Positions 19,894 through 30,054 of a DNA stretch of 64,000 nt are shown piece after piece (the first letter of the stretch is position 1; each line of letters begins with the position of its first letter). A program made the translations under genes and the position numbers. The DNA comes from Thalassospira australica (lineage in GTDB: Bacteria > Pseudomonadota > Alphaproteobacteria > Rhodospirillales > Thalassospiraceae): positions 124,001-188,000 of the forward strand of contig NZ_JRJE01000005.1 of the NCBI RefSeq assembly GCF_000763295.1, read 5' to 3'. The notes under the pieces were generated by a model, which was not told the origin of the DNA, ran no database searches, and worked only from the letters and a program-made list of their open reading frames with translations.

Positions 19894-20472
19894 TTAAGCG
19901 TGACCGGCTTCGCCAGACAGCAACTCCGGCGCAAAGCCAAGTTTGGAGAACGCCTGTTCCCATTTGTCTTCGCAATCGATATCAAACAGAAGATCGGCAT
20001 CGGCATCGAGATGCAGCCAGCCATTGGCAAGAATTTCGCTTTCCAGCTGCCCACTGCGCCACCCGGCATATCCCAATGCCAGAATGCGGCTTTCCGGACC
20101 TTCGCCAAGGGCAATCTGTTCGAGAATATCAACCGTGGCCGTGACCGAAACACCATGATCGACATGCAATGTTGCTTCGTTGGAAAAGTCGGTTGAATGC
20201 AAAACAAAGCCACGGCTGCTTTCGACCGGGCCACCAAAATGCACCTGAATATCTTCGATGGTCGGCGCAGGCCGCGCAATACCAAGCTGTTCGAGCAGTT
20301 CCGGAAACGTAATGCTGTCGATCAGCCGGTTGATCACCAGCCCCATCGCACCATCCTTGTTGTGCGCGCAGATATAGACCACGCTTTGCGAGAAACGCGG
20401 ATCGCGCATTCCCGGCATCGCCACAAGCAGCTTACCGCCAAGATAGTCGCCTGTGTCTAAAGCTTCAGCCAT
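19894..20472 (-). CDS. YqgE/AlgH family protein
   Basis: The 192-residue protein has the family pattern GDYLGGKLLVAMPGMRDPRFSQSVVYICAHNKDGAMGLVINR, then HFGGPVESSRGFVLHS and ILALGYAGWRSGQLESEIL with the conserved GYAGW. The molecular function of UPF0301/YqgE proteins is not settled; the name AlgH comes from an alginate-regulation phenotype. I placed the start at the ATG at 20472, which has AGAGAG upstream; two more ATGs lie at 20499 and 20502. It converges on the cheZ-like gene across a shared terminator. Confidence 0.9.
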   Translation of the reverse strand: MAEALDTGDYLGGKLLVAMPGMRDPRFSQSVVYICAHNKDGAMGLVINRLIDSITFPELLEQLGIARPAPTIEDIQVHFGGPVESSRGFVLHSTDFSNEATLHVDHGVSVTATVDILEQIALGEGPESRILALGYAGWRSGQLESEILANGWLHLDADADLLFDIDCEDKWEQAFSKLGFAPELLSGEAGHA

Positions 20473-20865
20473 ATCGGAACTCTCTTTATCCTGTTTCATC
20501 AAGCCCAGGGCCAGGACGCATTGATTTGTTTGGGACGGTCAACCGGATTGGTAACTCTGACCCTAGCGCGATTACCCGTTCATTTCCATCAAGAACCCAA
20601 AAAGCACGACATTTTATCCCTTGATCAGCCTGCACTCTGTCCCTTTTATGTAGGCATTGCAGCAAACCGGTGCCACCATCCAACGATCCTGAACGTCAAG
20701 TCATGCCATATGCCCAATCAAGCGCGCTGATAGGTCGTTCACACAGTCGTGGCTTGATTTGATCTGGTCTTGGGATTACGCCTGCTTTGACCCCAGCCTG
20801 CCTGTTTTGTGCCACATATCTGGGCCAATCTGCGCTTTACCGACTTTCGTGCCAAGGAACAACAC
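20473..20865. other. Intergenic region between yqgE and the DsbD-like gene
   Basis: About 390 bases separating divergent genes. It must carry both promoters, but I could not assign convincing -35/-10 pairs. No RNA gene, long inverted repeat or coding-like frame is evident. Confidence 0.5.
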
Positions 20866-23076
20866 GTGCTCCACCACCTGATCGCCCGCCTGACAATTAT
20901 ATTTGCTCTTGCCATTTCGCTTGCCGCTGGTGTTTCCAGTGCCGTGGCCGCGACCGATATGGCGACCGACTGGGTGGACGAGGACTTTGCATCGGTACGC
21001 TTGATCAGCGCCAAAACCAATTTGTCCCAATCAGATACCATTCGACTTGGCCTTGAATACGAACTGCAACCGGACTGGAAGATATACTGGCGCAGTGCGG
21101 GGGATGCGGGCTTTCCGCCGCAACTTGACTGGACCGGGTCCGAGAATGTTGGTAACGCCGAAATTCTGTGGCCTGCCCCGCATCGTTTTTCAATCTTTGG
21201 CCTTGAGACATTCGGCTACAAGAATCAGATCATCCTTCCAATTGATGTCGCGATTCCCGACCCGTCACAACCGGTATCAGTGCGCCTGAATGTCGACTAT
21301 CTGGTCTGCAGCGATATCTGCATCCCGGCGACAGCCACTTTCAATCTCGACATTCCAGCCGGTGCTGCTGATGGCAATGGCGGCACCAACATCAGCAACC
21401 ATGCCCATCAAATCGAAAAGTTCGTCTCCCGGGTTCCACTTACCGGGACCGGCCTGCCGATTAAAGTCATCAGCATCGACAGTCAAAAAACAGATGACCA
21501 AAACATCCTGCGTCTTGGCATCGCGGGCCTTGACGCCGCAGACGTCAGTGTGGATGACATCCTGATCGAAAGCGACCTTCGGGTCGGGTTTGGCTTGCCA
21601 AAGACGCAAGAGCCCCAAGGCCCTGCGTCAGATGACGTCCAATACTTCAATCTTGCCGTTCAGGGCCTTGAAGACGGGCAGAACCTGATTGACGAACCGT
21701 TGACTGTAACGGTCATCGCAGGACCGCTTGCTGTTGAACAAAACCTTGTTGTTGGTCAATCAAGCGCCGCCTCATCAATTACCGCGGCGGCTGCATCCCC
21801 CTTGGCCGGGACAAGCCAGTGGCTGATCGGGCTTTTTGCCTTGCTTGGTGGCTTGATCCTGAATGTGATGCCCTGCGTGTTGCCGGTGCTTTCGATCAAG
21901 GTCATGTCGGCCCTTCAGGCGCGTGAACAGGATATTGGCCGGGTGCGCGTCGGGTTTCTGGCAAGTGCGGCCGGGATCGTCACATCGTTCTGGATTATTG
22001 CCGCCGTTCTGGTGGGCATCAAACTGGCCGGTGGGTCAATCGGCTGGGGTATTCAGTTTCAGCAACCGCTGTTCCTGACAGTTATGACAATCATCCTCGC
22101 GCTGTTTGCCTTGAACATGTGGGGGCTGTTTGAAATTTCCGGGCCTGACCAGCTTGGCAATGCCGCCAATGACGCCATAACGCGCCGCGAAAGCCGTGGC
22201 CGACACATCAGCAGTAATTTCCTGACCGGCATGTTTGCTACCTTGCTCGCGACCCCATGCTCTGCGCCATTTCTTGGGACTGCCGTCGGCTTTGCCTTGG
22301 CGGGCAGTGTGTTTGATATCTTCTGGATATTCACATTGCTGGGGATTGGCCTAGCCCTGCCATATCTTGCAATCGCCATTCAGCCGCGTGTTGCCCATAT
22401 CCTGCCCAAACCTGGCCGCTGGATGAATGCTGTCAAATTTGTGCTTGGGCTGGCGCTGGTCGGAACTGCGGTTTGGCTTCTGAGTATTCTTTCGGTACAA
22501 ATCGGGATGGTCGGGGCTGTTGCAGTTGGCATGGGCCTGATTACGGGTGGCCTGTTCATTTGGGCCCGCAAGCGCGCTTCAAACTTGCGCCCACGGTTTA
22601 TCTTTACCGCACTTGCCGTGGCGGGTTTCCTTGTGTCGCTGTTTGCACCGGGCTTCTCGCGCCCCCCCTCTTCGACCATGGCATCAACCAGCAGCGGAAA
22701 TCTTGACTGGCAGGCCTTTGCCCCGGAAACCATTGATGCGCTGGTGTCCGATGGCAAAACAGTGGTCGTTGATGTGACCGCCGAATGGTGTGTCACCTGT
22801 CAGGTCAACAAACGGCTGGTTCTGGAAACCCCGGCTGTTGCGGATGCGCTGAGCAATGACAACATTGTTCTGATGCAGGCCGACTGGACCCGCCCCGATC
22901 AGAAGATTGCAGATTATCTGGCGTCTTACGGGCGGTTTGGCATTCCGTTCAATGCGGTATTCGGGCCTGCAGAACCAGACGGTATCTTGCTGTCAGAGCT
23001 GCTGGGTGTTGAGGCCGTGCTCAAGGCCCTGCACGATGCAAAAGGCGCATCCAATCTCGCCCAGACATCTGAATGA
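20866..23076 (+). CDS. DsbD/ScsB-like protein-disulfide reductase
   Basis: The 736-residue protein has a signal peptide ending near AVAA, an N-terminal periplasmic DsbD-alpha-like domain with Cys pair VCSDICIP (about residues 20-290), and a central CcdA-type membrane domain of about eight helices with the redox cysteines in NVMPCVLPVLSIK and TPCSAPFLGTAVG. The C-terminal periplasmic thioredoxin domain has WCVTC. Such proteins pass electrons from cytosolic thioredoxin to the periplasm. I chose the GTG at 20866 because AAGGA lies 7 bases upstream and the signal peptide starts there. The next gene is a peroxiredoxin about 200 bases away. Confidence 0.92.
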   Translation: MLHHLIARLTIIFALAISLAAGVSSAVAATDMATDWVDEDFASVRLISAKTNLSQSDTIRLGLEYELQPDWKIYWRSAGDAGFPPQLDWTGSENVGNAEILWPAPHRFSIFGLETFGYKNQIILPIDVAIPDPSQPVSVRLNVDYLVCSDICIPATATFNLDIPAGAADGNGGTNISNHAHQIEKFVSRVPLTGTGLPIKVISIDSQKTDDQNILRLGIAGLDAADVSVDDILIESDLRVGFGLPKTQEPQGPASDDVQYFNLAVQGLEDGQNLIDEPLTVTVIAGPLAVEQNLVVGQSSAASSITAAAASPLAGTSQWLIGLFALLGGLILNVMPCVLPVLSIKVMSALQAREQDIGRVRVGFLASAAGIVTSFWIIAAVLVGIKLAGGSIGWGIQFQQPLFLTVMTIILALFALNMWGLFEISGPDQLGNAANDAITRRESRGRHISSNFLTGMFATLLATPCSAPFLGTAVGFALAGSVFDIFWIFTLLGIGLALPYLAIAIQPRVAHILPKPGRWMNAVKFVLGLALVGTAVWLLSILSVQIGMVGAVAVGMGLITGGLFIWARKRASNLRPRFIFTALAVAGFLVSLFAPGFSRPPSSTMASTSSGNLDWQAFAPETIDALVSDGKTVVVDVTAEWCVTCQVNKRLVLETPAVADALSNDNIVLMQADWTRPDQKIADYLASYGRFGIPFNAVFGPAEPDGILLSELLGVEAVLKALHDAKGASNLAQTSE

Positions 23077-23082
23077 TCACAT

Positions 23083-23097
23083 CTAGGCTCAGGACCT
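23083..23097. repeat. TTAGGNTCA family intergenic element, copy 2 (single arm)
   Basis: CTAGGCTCAGGACCT matches one arm of the palindrome at 10361-10400. The second arm is missing. It starts six bases after the DsbD-like gene stop. Confidence 0.5.
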
Positions 23098-23274
23098 GAT
23101 TTTCATGCCAAAAGGTCGCATCAAATGCCCCGGCGTTGCGCCGTAACAAGGCACACACATGAAACTTGTTGAAAACTCTGACTGGAAGCATTGAACCGCA
23201 AGCGGTTTTGGTGTTTGATTCCCCCATACGATCCAGCGCAATCAATGGGATTGCGCCAAACAACGGAGATACAC

Positions 23275-23754
23275 ATGACCATTTCAGTCGGCGCTGAACT
23301 CCCGGACGTTACCCTTTTCCGCGCGACCAGCGACGGCCCGGAAGCCGTGAATTCCAAGGAATTCTTCGCGGGCCGCAAAGTCGTTCTGTTCGCCGTACCG
23401 GGTGCATACACCCCGACCTGCTCGGCAAAACACCTTCCGGGTTTTGTCGCCAAGGCCGGTGACATCAAGGCCAAGGGCGTAGATGAAATTGTTTGCCTGG
23501 CATCCAATGATGCCTTTGTGCTTCAGGCTTGGGCGACGTCTGAAAAGGCCGAAGAAATCACCATGCTTTCTGATGGCGACCTGGCATTTGTCGATGCGAC
23601 GGGTCTGGAACTTGACCTGACGGGGCGTGGTCTTGGCAAACGGGCAAACCGGTTTGCCATGATCGTCGAAGACGGCAAGGTCACCGATCTTGCTGTCGAA
23701 GAACCTGGCGCCTTTGAAGTCTCCAGTGCTGAAGCCGTTCTTGCCAAGCTTTAG
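23275..23754 (+). CDS. Peroxiredoxin, Prx5/hybrid type
   Basis: This 159-residue protein reduces peroxides with thiols. The peroxidatic site is in FAVPGAYTPTCSAKHLPGF, matching the Prx5 motif PGAxTPxCS. A second conserved block is ARATGLELDLTG-like (VDATGLELDLTGRGLGKRANRFAMIVEDG). There is no fused glutaredoxin domain, so it must use glutathione/glutaredoxin or thioredoxin supplied elsewhere. The ATG at 23275 has GGAG upstream; the longer frame from 23191 is unsupported. It is probably cytosolic and monocistronic, with its own terminator. Confidence 0.95.
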   Translation: MTISVGAELPDVTLFRATSDGPEAVNSKEFFAGRKVVLFAVPGAYTPTCSAKHLPGFVAKAGDIKAKGVDEIVCLASNDAFVLQAWATSEKAEEITMLSDGDLAFVDATGLELDLTGRGLGKRANRFAMIVEDGKVTDLAVEEPGAFEVSSAEAVLAKL

Positions 23755-23781
23755 GCCATAAACGCCAGCTACAGACAGTTA

Positions 23782-23815
23782 AAGCTCCGCAGGCACCTGC
23801 GGAGCTTTCTGTTTT
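23782..23815 (+). terminator. Terminator of the peroxiredoxin gene
   Basis: AAGCTCCGCAGG / CCTGCGGAGCTT with a short loop, followed by TCTGTTTT, starts about 28 bases after the stop. Confidence 0.85.
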
Positions 23816-23834
23816 CTCGGGGCAAGGCGCGCAA

Positions 23835-24239
23835 CTAGCGCGGCAGCAGGACCGGAATCGGATCTTCGCTTGAGTCGTAGTCGCATTCAAAGGTCGGATT
23901 GGTGTGCTTGGAAATGAAATGCACAACCCCTTCCCGGAAGCTTCCCTTGATCGGTGACCAGCTCATATAGACACCGCCACGGGTATCGTATTCGCGAATA
24001 TCAGGATCACGCATCAGTTCTGCGAAACTATGTCCAAGATCCTCTGTTGCACCGGCAACCAGCCAGGACGGTTTCAAACCGCCGTGCCACAGCAGGTAAA
24101 CACCGCCCACACCGTTCAGTCCGAGCTCCGCAATGTCATCAATCATGAACATGCGGTAGTAATCACCACGCGGGCTCTTACGCCATTTGATATCTTGCGC
24201 CTTTGGCTGGCGAATACCACCGAGTGACCAAAATCCCAT
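23835..24239 (-). CDS. Conserved hypothetical protein, 134 residues
   Basis: I do not recognise a named domain. The ATG at 24239 has an ideal GGAGG six bases upstream, so the gene is very likely real. The protein is soluble, without signal peptide, and rich in Trp, Gly and Asp: FWSLGGIRQPKAQDIKWRK, then GVYLLWHGGLKPSWLVAGAT and a final ECDYDSSEDPIPVLLPR. The GVYLLWHGG...WLVAG pattern suggests an alpha-beta fold with a central sheet. A candidate promoter (TTGTCA and TAAGAT on the minus strand) lies near 24325-24355. It sits between the peroxiredoxin and the second cheZ-like gene. Confidence 0.8.
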   Translation of the reverse strand: MGFWSLGGIRQPKAQDIKWRKSPRGDYYRMFMIDDIAELGLNGVGGVYLLWHGGLKPSWLVAGATEDLGHSFAELMRDPDIREYDTRGGVYMSWSPIKGSFREGVVHFISKHTNPTFECDYDSSEDPIPVLLPR

Positions 24240-24449
24240 AGCAACCTCCAAGCACGCCAAAACACGTGCGACCGAATATCACACGCATCCCAACATAGCT
24301 TCTTGTTCTTATAGGTAAGAACCTATCTTAACATATGTAAACGTTTGGTTGACAAAAGACATTGATCTTCCGCCTTTTGTCGACCTTCTGTCGAAGAATA
24401 AGCATCGCTACTAACTTATATACAGGGCAAAAACCACGTATTTCTTAAG

Positions 24450-25367
24450 TTATTCGAACAACTTATCGATATCGTCCTGACTGATGCCTTCGCCGTCAAG
24501 CTGCGGACCATTTAGCAAATCAGAATCATCAGGAACGGCTTCTGCCTCAACTTCCGGGACCGGAAGTTCGGAAAATGCTTCTTCGCCCCAGATCAGAATC
24601 ATGTTGTGAACACGCTCTTCAACGAACTCAAGCGTGCTGACAACCTTGTTGATGCGCTGTCCGGTGATGTCCTGGAAGTTGCAGGCCTCAAACACCTTGG
24701 TCACGATAAAGGCGATCTGTTCGACATGATCGGCAACAAATTCACTGGGGGCCGAATTTTTCAGGGTCATGGCAAGATCGTCAATCTGCTCGGCAGATTC
24801 CAAAATGGTGTGCGTTGCCATTTCGGTATCCTTGACGATGGCATCAAGTTCGGACGTCGCACTTACCAGACGGTCATCCTGTGCCTTGGGATGGCGCAGG
24901 GATGCGATCTGTACCTTTGCCTTGTGGATGTGTTCGTTCATTTCTTCGATCTGGGTACGGATCAGTTCCAGATCGTCCTGGTCCGGCTCGGCAGCCCCGG
25001 GACGGTTGGCATGGGTGAAATTGCTTGAAACCGGTTCCGGCAACTCATCGCCTGGCACATCATTGGAGGCAACAGGTGCCGCGATCGACGCATCTCCTGC
25101 CGGTAAGGTGCCCGATGCCATGGCCTGACGCAGTTGGGAAACCTCCCCGCGCAGGGCACGGATTTCATCAAGAACAGCCTGCGTTAGTCCTGATGCTTCG
25201 CCTGCACTGTCTGCCACTGGCAGCGATGCCGGTGCCGGCTCCCCCGCGCCCATTCCGCTTTCAAGCGTCGGATCAAAGAAGGAGTCAGACCAATCTTCAA
25301 CCACCCCACCTGTCCGTTCTTTAAGACGACGCTCGGCAGTGAATACTTTTTGCACACGACGTGACAT
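24450..25367 (-). CDS. CheZ-family protein phosphatase, copy 2
   Basis: This 305-residue protein has the CheZ core KVFEACNFQDITGQRINKV, with Asp233 and Gln237 at the catalytic positions. Its N-terminus (SRRVQKVFTAERRL) resembles that of copy 1 (RSGSKRLFTAEMRL). It also ends in a FliM-like peptide, SQDDIDKLFE, preceded by an acidic linker. A low-complexity Ala/Pro-rich stretch occupies residues about 40-120. I chose the ATG at 25367 by alignment with copy 1; GGAGG lies 15 bases before it, longer than usual, and an in-frame TTG at 25379 is an alternative. It may act on a different CheY from copy 1. Confidence 0.86.
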   Translation of the reverse strand: MSRRVQKVFTAERRLKERTGGVVEDWSDSFFDPTLESGMGAGEPAPASLPVADSAGEASGLTQAVLDEIRALRGEVSQLRQAMASGTLPAGDASIAAPVASNDVPGDELPEPVSSNFTHANRPGAAEPDQDDLELIRTQIEEMNEHIHKAKVQIASLRHPKAQDDRLVSATSELDAIVKDTEMATHTILESAEQIDDLAMTLKNSAPSEFVADHVEQIAFIVTKVFEACNFQDITGQRINKVVSTLEFVEERVHNMILIWGEEAFSELPVPEVEAEAVPDDSDLLNGPQLDGEGISQDDIDKLFE

Positions 25368-25516
25368 GACTGATTTCAAACCTCCGGAACGGACATACGC
25401 CCGATCACAAAATCCCCAAACGCGTCTTTGCTGACGCCGTTCATTAAACTTATGACAAGTATAAGTGTGGAGATTGCAACAAGTCCAATGGGTTTCAAGT
25501 ACAAGTCCTTGAAAAA

Positions 25517-25548
25517 GAACACCCCGGCCACAAGACCGGGGTGTTTTG
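25517..25548 (-). terminator. Terminator of the gcv operon
   Basis: On the minus strand AACACCCCGGTC, a short loop and GGCCGGGGTGTT are followed by CTTTTTC. It lies about 25 bases after the gcvPB stop. Confidence 0.88.
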
Positions 25549-25570
25549 AAACGTCATGCAGCTTGGCTTA

Positions 25571-27067
25571 TCAAGCTGTTTCAGGCTTCCAGCGCAAAAC
25601 CGGCTTGCGTGCAGCAGCGGTTTCGTCAAGACGCCGACGCGGCGTTAGATAGGGTGCATTCTTGAAGAATTCGGCATCACCGGACTCTGCTTTGGCGACA
25701 AGAGACAGAATCGCATCACAGAATTGATCAATCGATTCTTTGGTTTCGGTCTCTGTCGGTTCGATCAAAAGAGCCCCATGAACCACCAGCGGGAAATACA
25801 TCGTCATCGGGTGGAACCCTTCGTCGATGATTGCCTTGGCCAGATCAAGGGTCGAAACACCGGTATCTTTGAGGAAGCTGTCATCAAACAGGGCTTCATG
25901 CATGCAATAGCCCGGGAAGGCCACGCTGAGCTTGTCCTTAAGACGTGCCAGCAGATAGTTGGCATTAAGTACCGCATCCCCGGATGCCTGCCGCAGACCA
26001 TCCGCACCGTGGCTTTTCATATAGGTCAGCGCACGAATGAACATGCCCATCTGACCATGGAACCCCTTCAGACGACCGAACGGCTGCATGCCATCGTCTT
26101 CATCCGCGGTTTCAACCAGATGGAATCCGTCGCCTTTTTTGACGACATAAGGGATCGGCGCAAACGGCGCCAATGCATCAGAGAACACAACCGGCCCGGA
26201 ACCCGGTCCACCGCCGCCATGCGGGGTTGAAAAGGTCTTGTGCAGGTTGATATGCATGGCATCAATGCCAAGATCGGCTGGGCGCACCCGCCCGACGATG
26301 GCGTTGAAGTTCGCCCCGTCGCAATAGAAATAACCGCCCGCTTCATGCACAAGATCGGCGATCTTGCGCACATCGCGCTCAAACAGACCGCAGGTATTCG
26401 GGTTGGTCAGCATGATACCGGCCACATCATCGCCAAGTTTGGCTTCGAATGCCGCCAGATCAACACGGCCATCTTCCGTTGCCGGAATCGAATCAACGCT
26501 AAAACCGCAGGCCGCCGCCGTCGCCGGGTTTGTCCCGTGGGCAGATTCCGGCACAAGAACGCGACGGCGGTTTTCACCACGTGCATCCAGGGCCGCGCGA
26601 ATGGCCATCATCCCACACAATTCCCCCTGTGCACCTGCCGCAGGCGACATGGAAACAGCGGGCATACCGGTTAAGACAAGCAACCAGTGCGCACATTCAT
26701 CAATCAGCTTCAAGGCACCCTGAACCGTGCTTTCGGGCTGCATCGGATGCAGATCGGAAAGACCGGGCAAACGCGCAACCTTTTCATTCAGGCGCGGGTT
26801 ATGCTTCATGGTGCAGGACCCCAACGGGAAGAAACCGGCATCAATGCCATAGTTCTTCTGCGACAGGCGGGTGAAGTGGCGCACGACTTGTGGCTCTGAC
26901 AGGCCAGGCAGCCCAACGTTGCTATCACGGTCAAGACCGCCCAGACGGGATTTCGTCCCCTGTGGCTCGGGCAAATCAACACCGGTTCGACCAGCTTGAC
27001 CCTGCTCGAAAATCAGTTGTTCTTCGATGACAAGTCCACGGTTGCCGGTATGGGTTGTAAACGTCAT
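25571..27067 (-). CDS. gcvPB: Glycine dehydrogenase (decarboxylating) subunit 2
   Basis: This 498-residue protein is the C-terminal half of the split P-protein. It decarboxylates glycine with PLP and loads the aminomethyl group on GcvH. The PLP lysine lies in [35 protein letters not shown] and the late [11 protein letters not shown] segment are conserved. Its start overlaps the gcvPA stop as ATGA (27064-27067), coupling the two subunits, which form a heterotetramer. It is the last gene of the operon. Confidence 0.97.
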   Translation of the reverse strand: MTFTTHTGNRGLVIEEQLIFEQGQAGRTGVDLPEPQGTKSRLGGLDRDSNVGLPGLSEPQVVRHFTRLSQKNYGIDAGFFPLGSCTMKHNPRLNEKVARLPGLSDLHPMQPESTVQGALKLIDECAHWLLVLTGMPAVSMSPAAGAQGELCGMMAIRAALDARGENRRRVLVPESAHGTNPATAAACGFSVDSIPATEDGRVDLAAFEAKLGDDVAGIMLTNPNTCGLFERDVRKIADLVHEAGGYFYCDGANFNAIVGRVRPADLGIDAMHINLHKTFSTPHGGGGPGSGPVVFSDALAPFAPIPYVVKKGDGFHLVETADEDDGMQPFGRLKGFHGQMGMFIRALTYMKSHGADGLRQASGDAVLNANYLLARLKDKLSVAFPGYCMHEALFDDSFLKDTGVSTLDLAKAIIDEGFHPMTMYFPLVVHGALLIEPTETETKESIDQFCDAILSLVAKAESGDAEFFKNAPYLTPRRRLDETAAARKPVLRWKPETA

Positions 27068-28419
27068 GCCAGCGCCTCCTTCAATGCGGACGCAAGGGCC
27101 GCGATGTCTTCGTCGGTATTGGTTTCTGTCACCGCCACCAGCAGATAGTTATCCAGATCCGAACGGTTCGGATACAGACGCGACAATGGAACGCCGCCAA
27201 GAACCCCTTTGGCCACCAGTGTCTCAACGACTTCTGCAGCGGGCTTGGACAGCTTCACGGTAAATTCGTTAAAGAAGCTGTCATTAAGAACCGATACACC
27301 ATCGACAGCGTCAATTGCATCGGCAGCCTTGCAGGCGTTTTCGTGGTTCAACGTCGCCAGGCGACGATACCCGTCTTCGCCAAGCAAACTCATATGCACC
27401 GTAAAGGCCAGCGAACACAGACCAGAGTTGGTACAGATGTTCGAGGTCGCCTTTTCACGACGAATATGCTGTTCGCGGGTCGAAAGGGTCAGCACAAAGC
27501 CGCGCTTGCCATCCTGATCGACCGTTTCGCCACACAGGCGACCGGGCATCTGACGCACCAGCTTCTGGGTCGTGGCAAACAGGCCGACATATGGCCCGCC
27601 ATAATTCAGCGCATTGCCAATCGACTGACCTTCGCCGCACACGATATCCGCACCGAAGCTTCCCGGTGACTTGATCGCGCCAAAGGCAACCGCCTCGGTA
27701 AAGACAACAACAAGAAGCGCACCCTTGGCATGGCAAAGTTCGGCCAACTGGGTGTGATCCTGAATGCGGCCAAATACGTCCGGATACTGCACAACGACAC
27801 ATGCCGTCTGATCATCAATCAGATCGTTAAGTTCTTCGGCAGTTGCCTGATGTTCAGGATGACCATCGCGTCCGGCGACTTCGGTGTCGCTGTACTGGCA
27901 ATAGGTTTCCGTCACTTCACGGTAATGCGGGTGCAGACCACCCGACAAGACGGCCTTTTTACGCCGTGTTGCACGGCATGCCATCAAAACGGCTTCCGCA
28001 CAGGACGTCGCACCATCCCACATGGAGGCGTTCGCCACATCCATACCGGTGATCGAGGCAACCTGCGTCTGGAATTCAAACAGGTACTGCAAGGTCCCTT
28101 GGGCGATTTCCGGCTGGTATGGCGTATAGGCGGTCAGAAATTCACCACGCTGAATAACGTAATCAACCGTGGCCGGAACATGATGGCGATAGGCCCCCGC
28201 ACCAAGGAAACTTGGCACACTTGACGCGCCCATGTTTTCACCCGCAAGGGCGGCCATGTCGCGTTCGACCTGCATTTCGCCAAGGTGGGCTGGCAGATCA
28301 ACAGGCGCATCAAGCAACGCACCGTCAGGCACGTCATGATAAAGTTCATCGACTGATGATGCCCCGATGGTTTCAAGCATCGCGGCACGATCAGCACGTG
28401 TCAGTGGAAGATAACGCAT
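27064..28419 (-). CDS. gcvPA: Glycine dehydrogenase (decarboxylating) subunit 1
   Basis: The 451-residue protein is the N-terminal half of the split P-protein: [40 protein letters not shown], and [22 protein letters not shown]. It supplies part of the active site with GcvPB but lacks the PLP lysine. The split form is common in Rhodospirillales and Gram-positives. It starts 2 bases after the gcvH stop, so gcvH-gcvPA-gcvPB are tightly packed. Confidence 0.97.
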   Translation of the reverse strand: MRYLPLTRADRAAMLETIGASSVDELYHDVPDGALLDAPVDLPAHLGEMQVERDMAALAGENMGASSVPSFLGAGAYRHHVPATVDYVIQRGEFLTAYTPYQPEIAQGTLQYLFEFQTQVASITGMDVANASMWDGATSCAEAVLMACRATRRKKAVLSGGLHPHYREVTETYCQYSDTEVAGRDGHPEHQATAEELNDLIDDQTACVVVQYPDVFGRIQDHTQLAELCHAKGALLVVVFTEAVAFGAIKSPGSFGADIVCGEGQSIGNALNYGGPYVGLFATTQKLVRQMPGRLCGETVDQDGKRGFVLTLSTREQHIRREKATSNICTNSGLCSLAFTVHMSLLGEDGYRRLATLNHENACKAADAIDAVDGVSVLNDSFFNEFTVKLSKPAAEVVETLVAKGVLGGVPLSRLYPNRSDLDNYLLVAVTETNTDEDIAALASALKEALA

Positions 28420-28421
28420 GC

Positions 28422-28793
28422 TTAAAGGCCTTCGACAAATTCTTTGTAGGCTGCTTCGTCCATCAGCTCATCAAGCTGGGATTCGTCAGACAGCGACATC
28501 TTGAAGAACCAGCCTTCGGTCTCCGGTGCTTCGTTGACCAATGCCGGGTTGGCATCAAGTTCTTCGTTGATTTCGACAATTTCACCATCAAGCGGCGCAT
28601 AGACGTCGCTTGCGGCTTTCACCGATTCAACAACGGCGGCATCGCCGTCTTTGGTCAGTTTCTTGCCGACGTCGGGCAATTCCACATACACAATGTCGCC
28701 AAGAGATTGCTGTGCGTAATCGGTGATACCAACCGTAGCAACGCCACCTTCAAACTCAATCCATTCATGTTCCTGCGAGAATTTCTTAGCCAT
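28422..28793 (-). CDS. gcvH: Glycine cleavage system H protein
   Basis: This 123-residue carrier protein has the lipoylation site [19 protein letters not shown], where the Lys in ESVKA receives lipoate. The fold starts with [33 protein letters not shown]. It shuttles the aminomethyl group from GcvP to GcvT. It lies 93 bases after gcvT on the same strand. Confidence 0.97.
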   Translation of the reverse strand: MAKKFSQEHEWIEFEGGVATVGITDYAQQSLGDIVYVELPDVGKKLTKDGDAAVVESVKAASDVYAPLDGEIVEINEELDANPALVNEAPETEGWFFKMSLSDESQLDELMDEAAYKEFVEGL

Positions 28794-28886
28794 CTTGATT
28801 TGTCCCTGTTGATCGTCTGTCTGCTGTAAGCAACACGAAACCGCAACTTGCTGATAATCACGGTTAATTGCCGATAATTGCGGTCG

Positions 28887-29996
28887 TCAGCCGCGGAAGT
28901 AGCGGTGCGGTGCGAACGGAAGTTCGACCACTTCTGCCGGACGTGCCTTGCCACGGACCATAAGATCAATTTTGGTCCCCGGTTTGGAAAACTCTATTGC
29001 AACATACCCCATTGCGATCGGCCCATCGACTGTCGGGCCAAATCCGCCGCTGGTGATCTCGCCGATCTCTTCGCCATCAGCATTTAAAATCGGGGTATGT
29101 TCACGTGCAGGTGCCTTGCCTTCCGGCTTGATGCCGACACGTTTGCGATCAGCACCATTGGCAAGCTGATCGAGAATGATGTCTGCGCCCTTAAAGCCAC
29201 CCTCGGCACGACGGCGCTTGTTGATGATCCAGTTCAGATCACCTTCAACCGGGGTCGTGGTGGTGTCGATGTCATTGCCATAAAGGCACAATCCGGCTTC
29301 AAGGCGCAGCGAATCGCGCGCACCAAGACCGATGGCCTCGACTTCCTCTTCGGCAAGCAGCTTGCGGGCAAGTGCGTCGGCCTGCGCGTTGGGCACCGAA
29401 ATTTCATAGCCGTCTTCACCGGTATAACCCGAACGGGTGACAAAGCACGCAATGCCTGCGATCTCGATTTCGGCAAAACTCATGAATTTCAGATCAGCAA
29501 CGGCCGGCGCAAAACGCGCCAGAACCTCTGCCGCTTCGGGACCCTGAAGGGCCATAAGCGCACGATCATCGATTTCTTCAAGGGATACGCCATCGCCAAG
29601 ATTTGCGCGCATATGCACGATATCGTCATCCTTGCAGGCGGCGTTGATCACCAGAAACAGACTGTCACCGGCATTGGTAATCATCAGATCGTCAAGGATG
29701 GTACCATCATCGTTGGTAAAGGCAGAATACCGAGTCCGGCCCGGTTTAAGGATTGCGATGTCTCCGGGCACAAGCTTTTCAAGCTCGGCCACGCGGTTTT
29801 CACCGGTCAGGCGCACCTGCCCCATGTGCGAGACATCAAACAGGCCGGCTTTGGCACGGGTATGAAGATGTTCGCCCTTAACGCCCAGCGGGTATTGTAC
29901 AGGCATGGCATAACCCGCAAACGGCACCATTTTGGCACCAAGTTCCACATGAAGGTCATAAAGGGCTGTTTGAAGCAGTTCGGTCTGTTGATCCAC
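28887..29996 (-). CDS. gcvT: Aminomethyltransferase (glycine cleavage T protein)
   Basis: GcvT transfers the methylene group from GcvH to tetrahydrofolate and releases ammonia. The 369-residue protein has LHVELGAKMVPFAGYAMPVQY, FDVSHMGQVRLTG and TRSGYTGEDGYEISVP, all typical of the family, and the C-terminal GCV_T beta domain. I chose the GTG at 29996 because GGAG lies about 9 bases upstream; the frame to 30053 runs toward the riboswitch and is leader sequence. As first gene of the operon it is the direct target of the glycine riboswitch. Confidence 0.96.
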   Translation of the reverse strand: MDQQTELLQTALYDLHVELGAKMVPFAGYAMPVQYPLGVKGEHLHTRAKAGLFDVSHMGQVRLTGENRVAELEKLVPGDIAILKPGRTRYSAFTNDDGTILDDLMITNAGDSLFLVINAACKDDDIVHMRANLGDGVSLEEIDDRALMALQGPEAAEVLARFAPAVADLKFMSFAEIEIAGIACFVTRSGYTGEDGYEISVPNAQADALARKLLAEEEVEAIGLGARDSLRLEAGLCLYGNDIDTTTTPVEGDLNWIINKRRRAEGGFKGADIILDQLANGADRKRVGIKPEGKAPAREHTPILNADGEEIGEITSGGFGPTVDGPIAMGYVAIEFSKPGTKIDLMVRGKARPAEVVELPFAPHRYFRG

Positions 29997-30054
29997 TAAT
30001 CCGGTCTCCGAGACAATCGTTGCGAAACATAGCCGACCAATGGCCAACCACATT

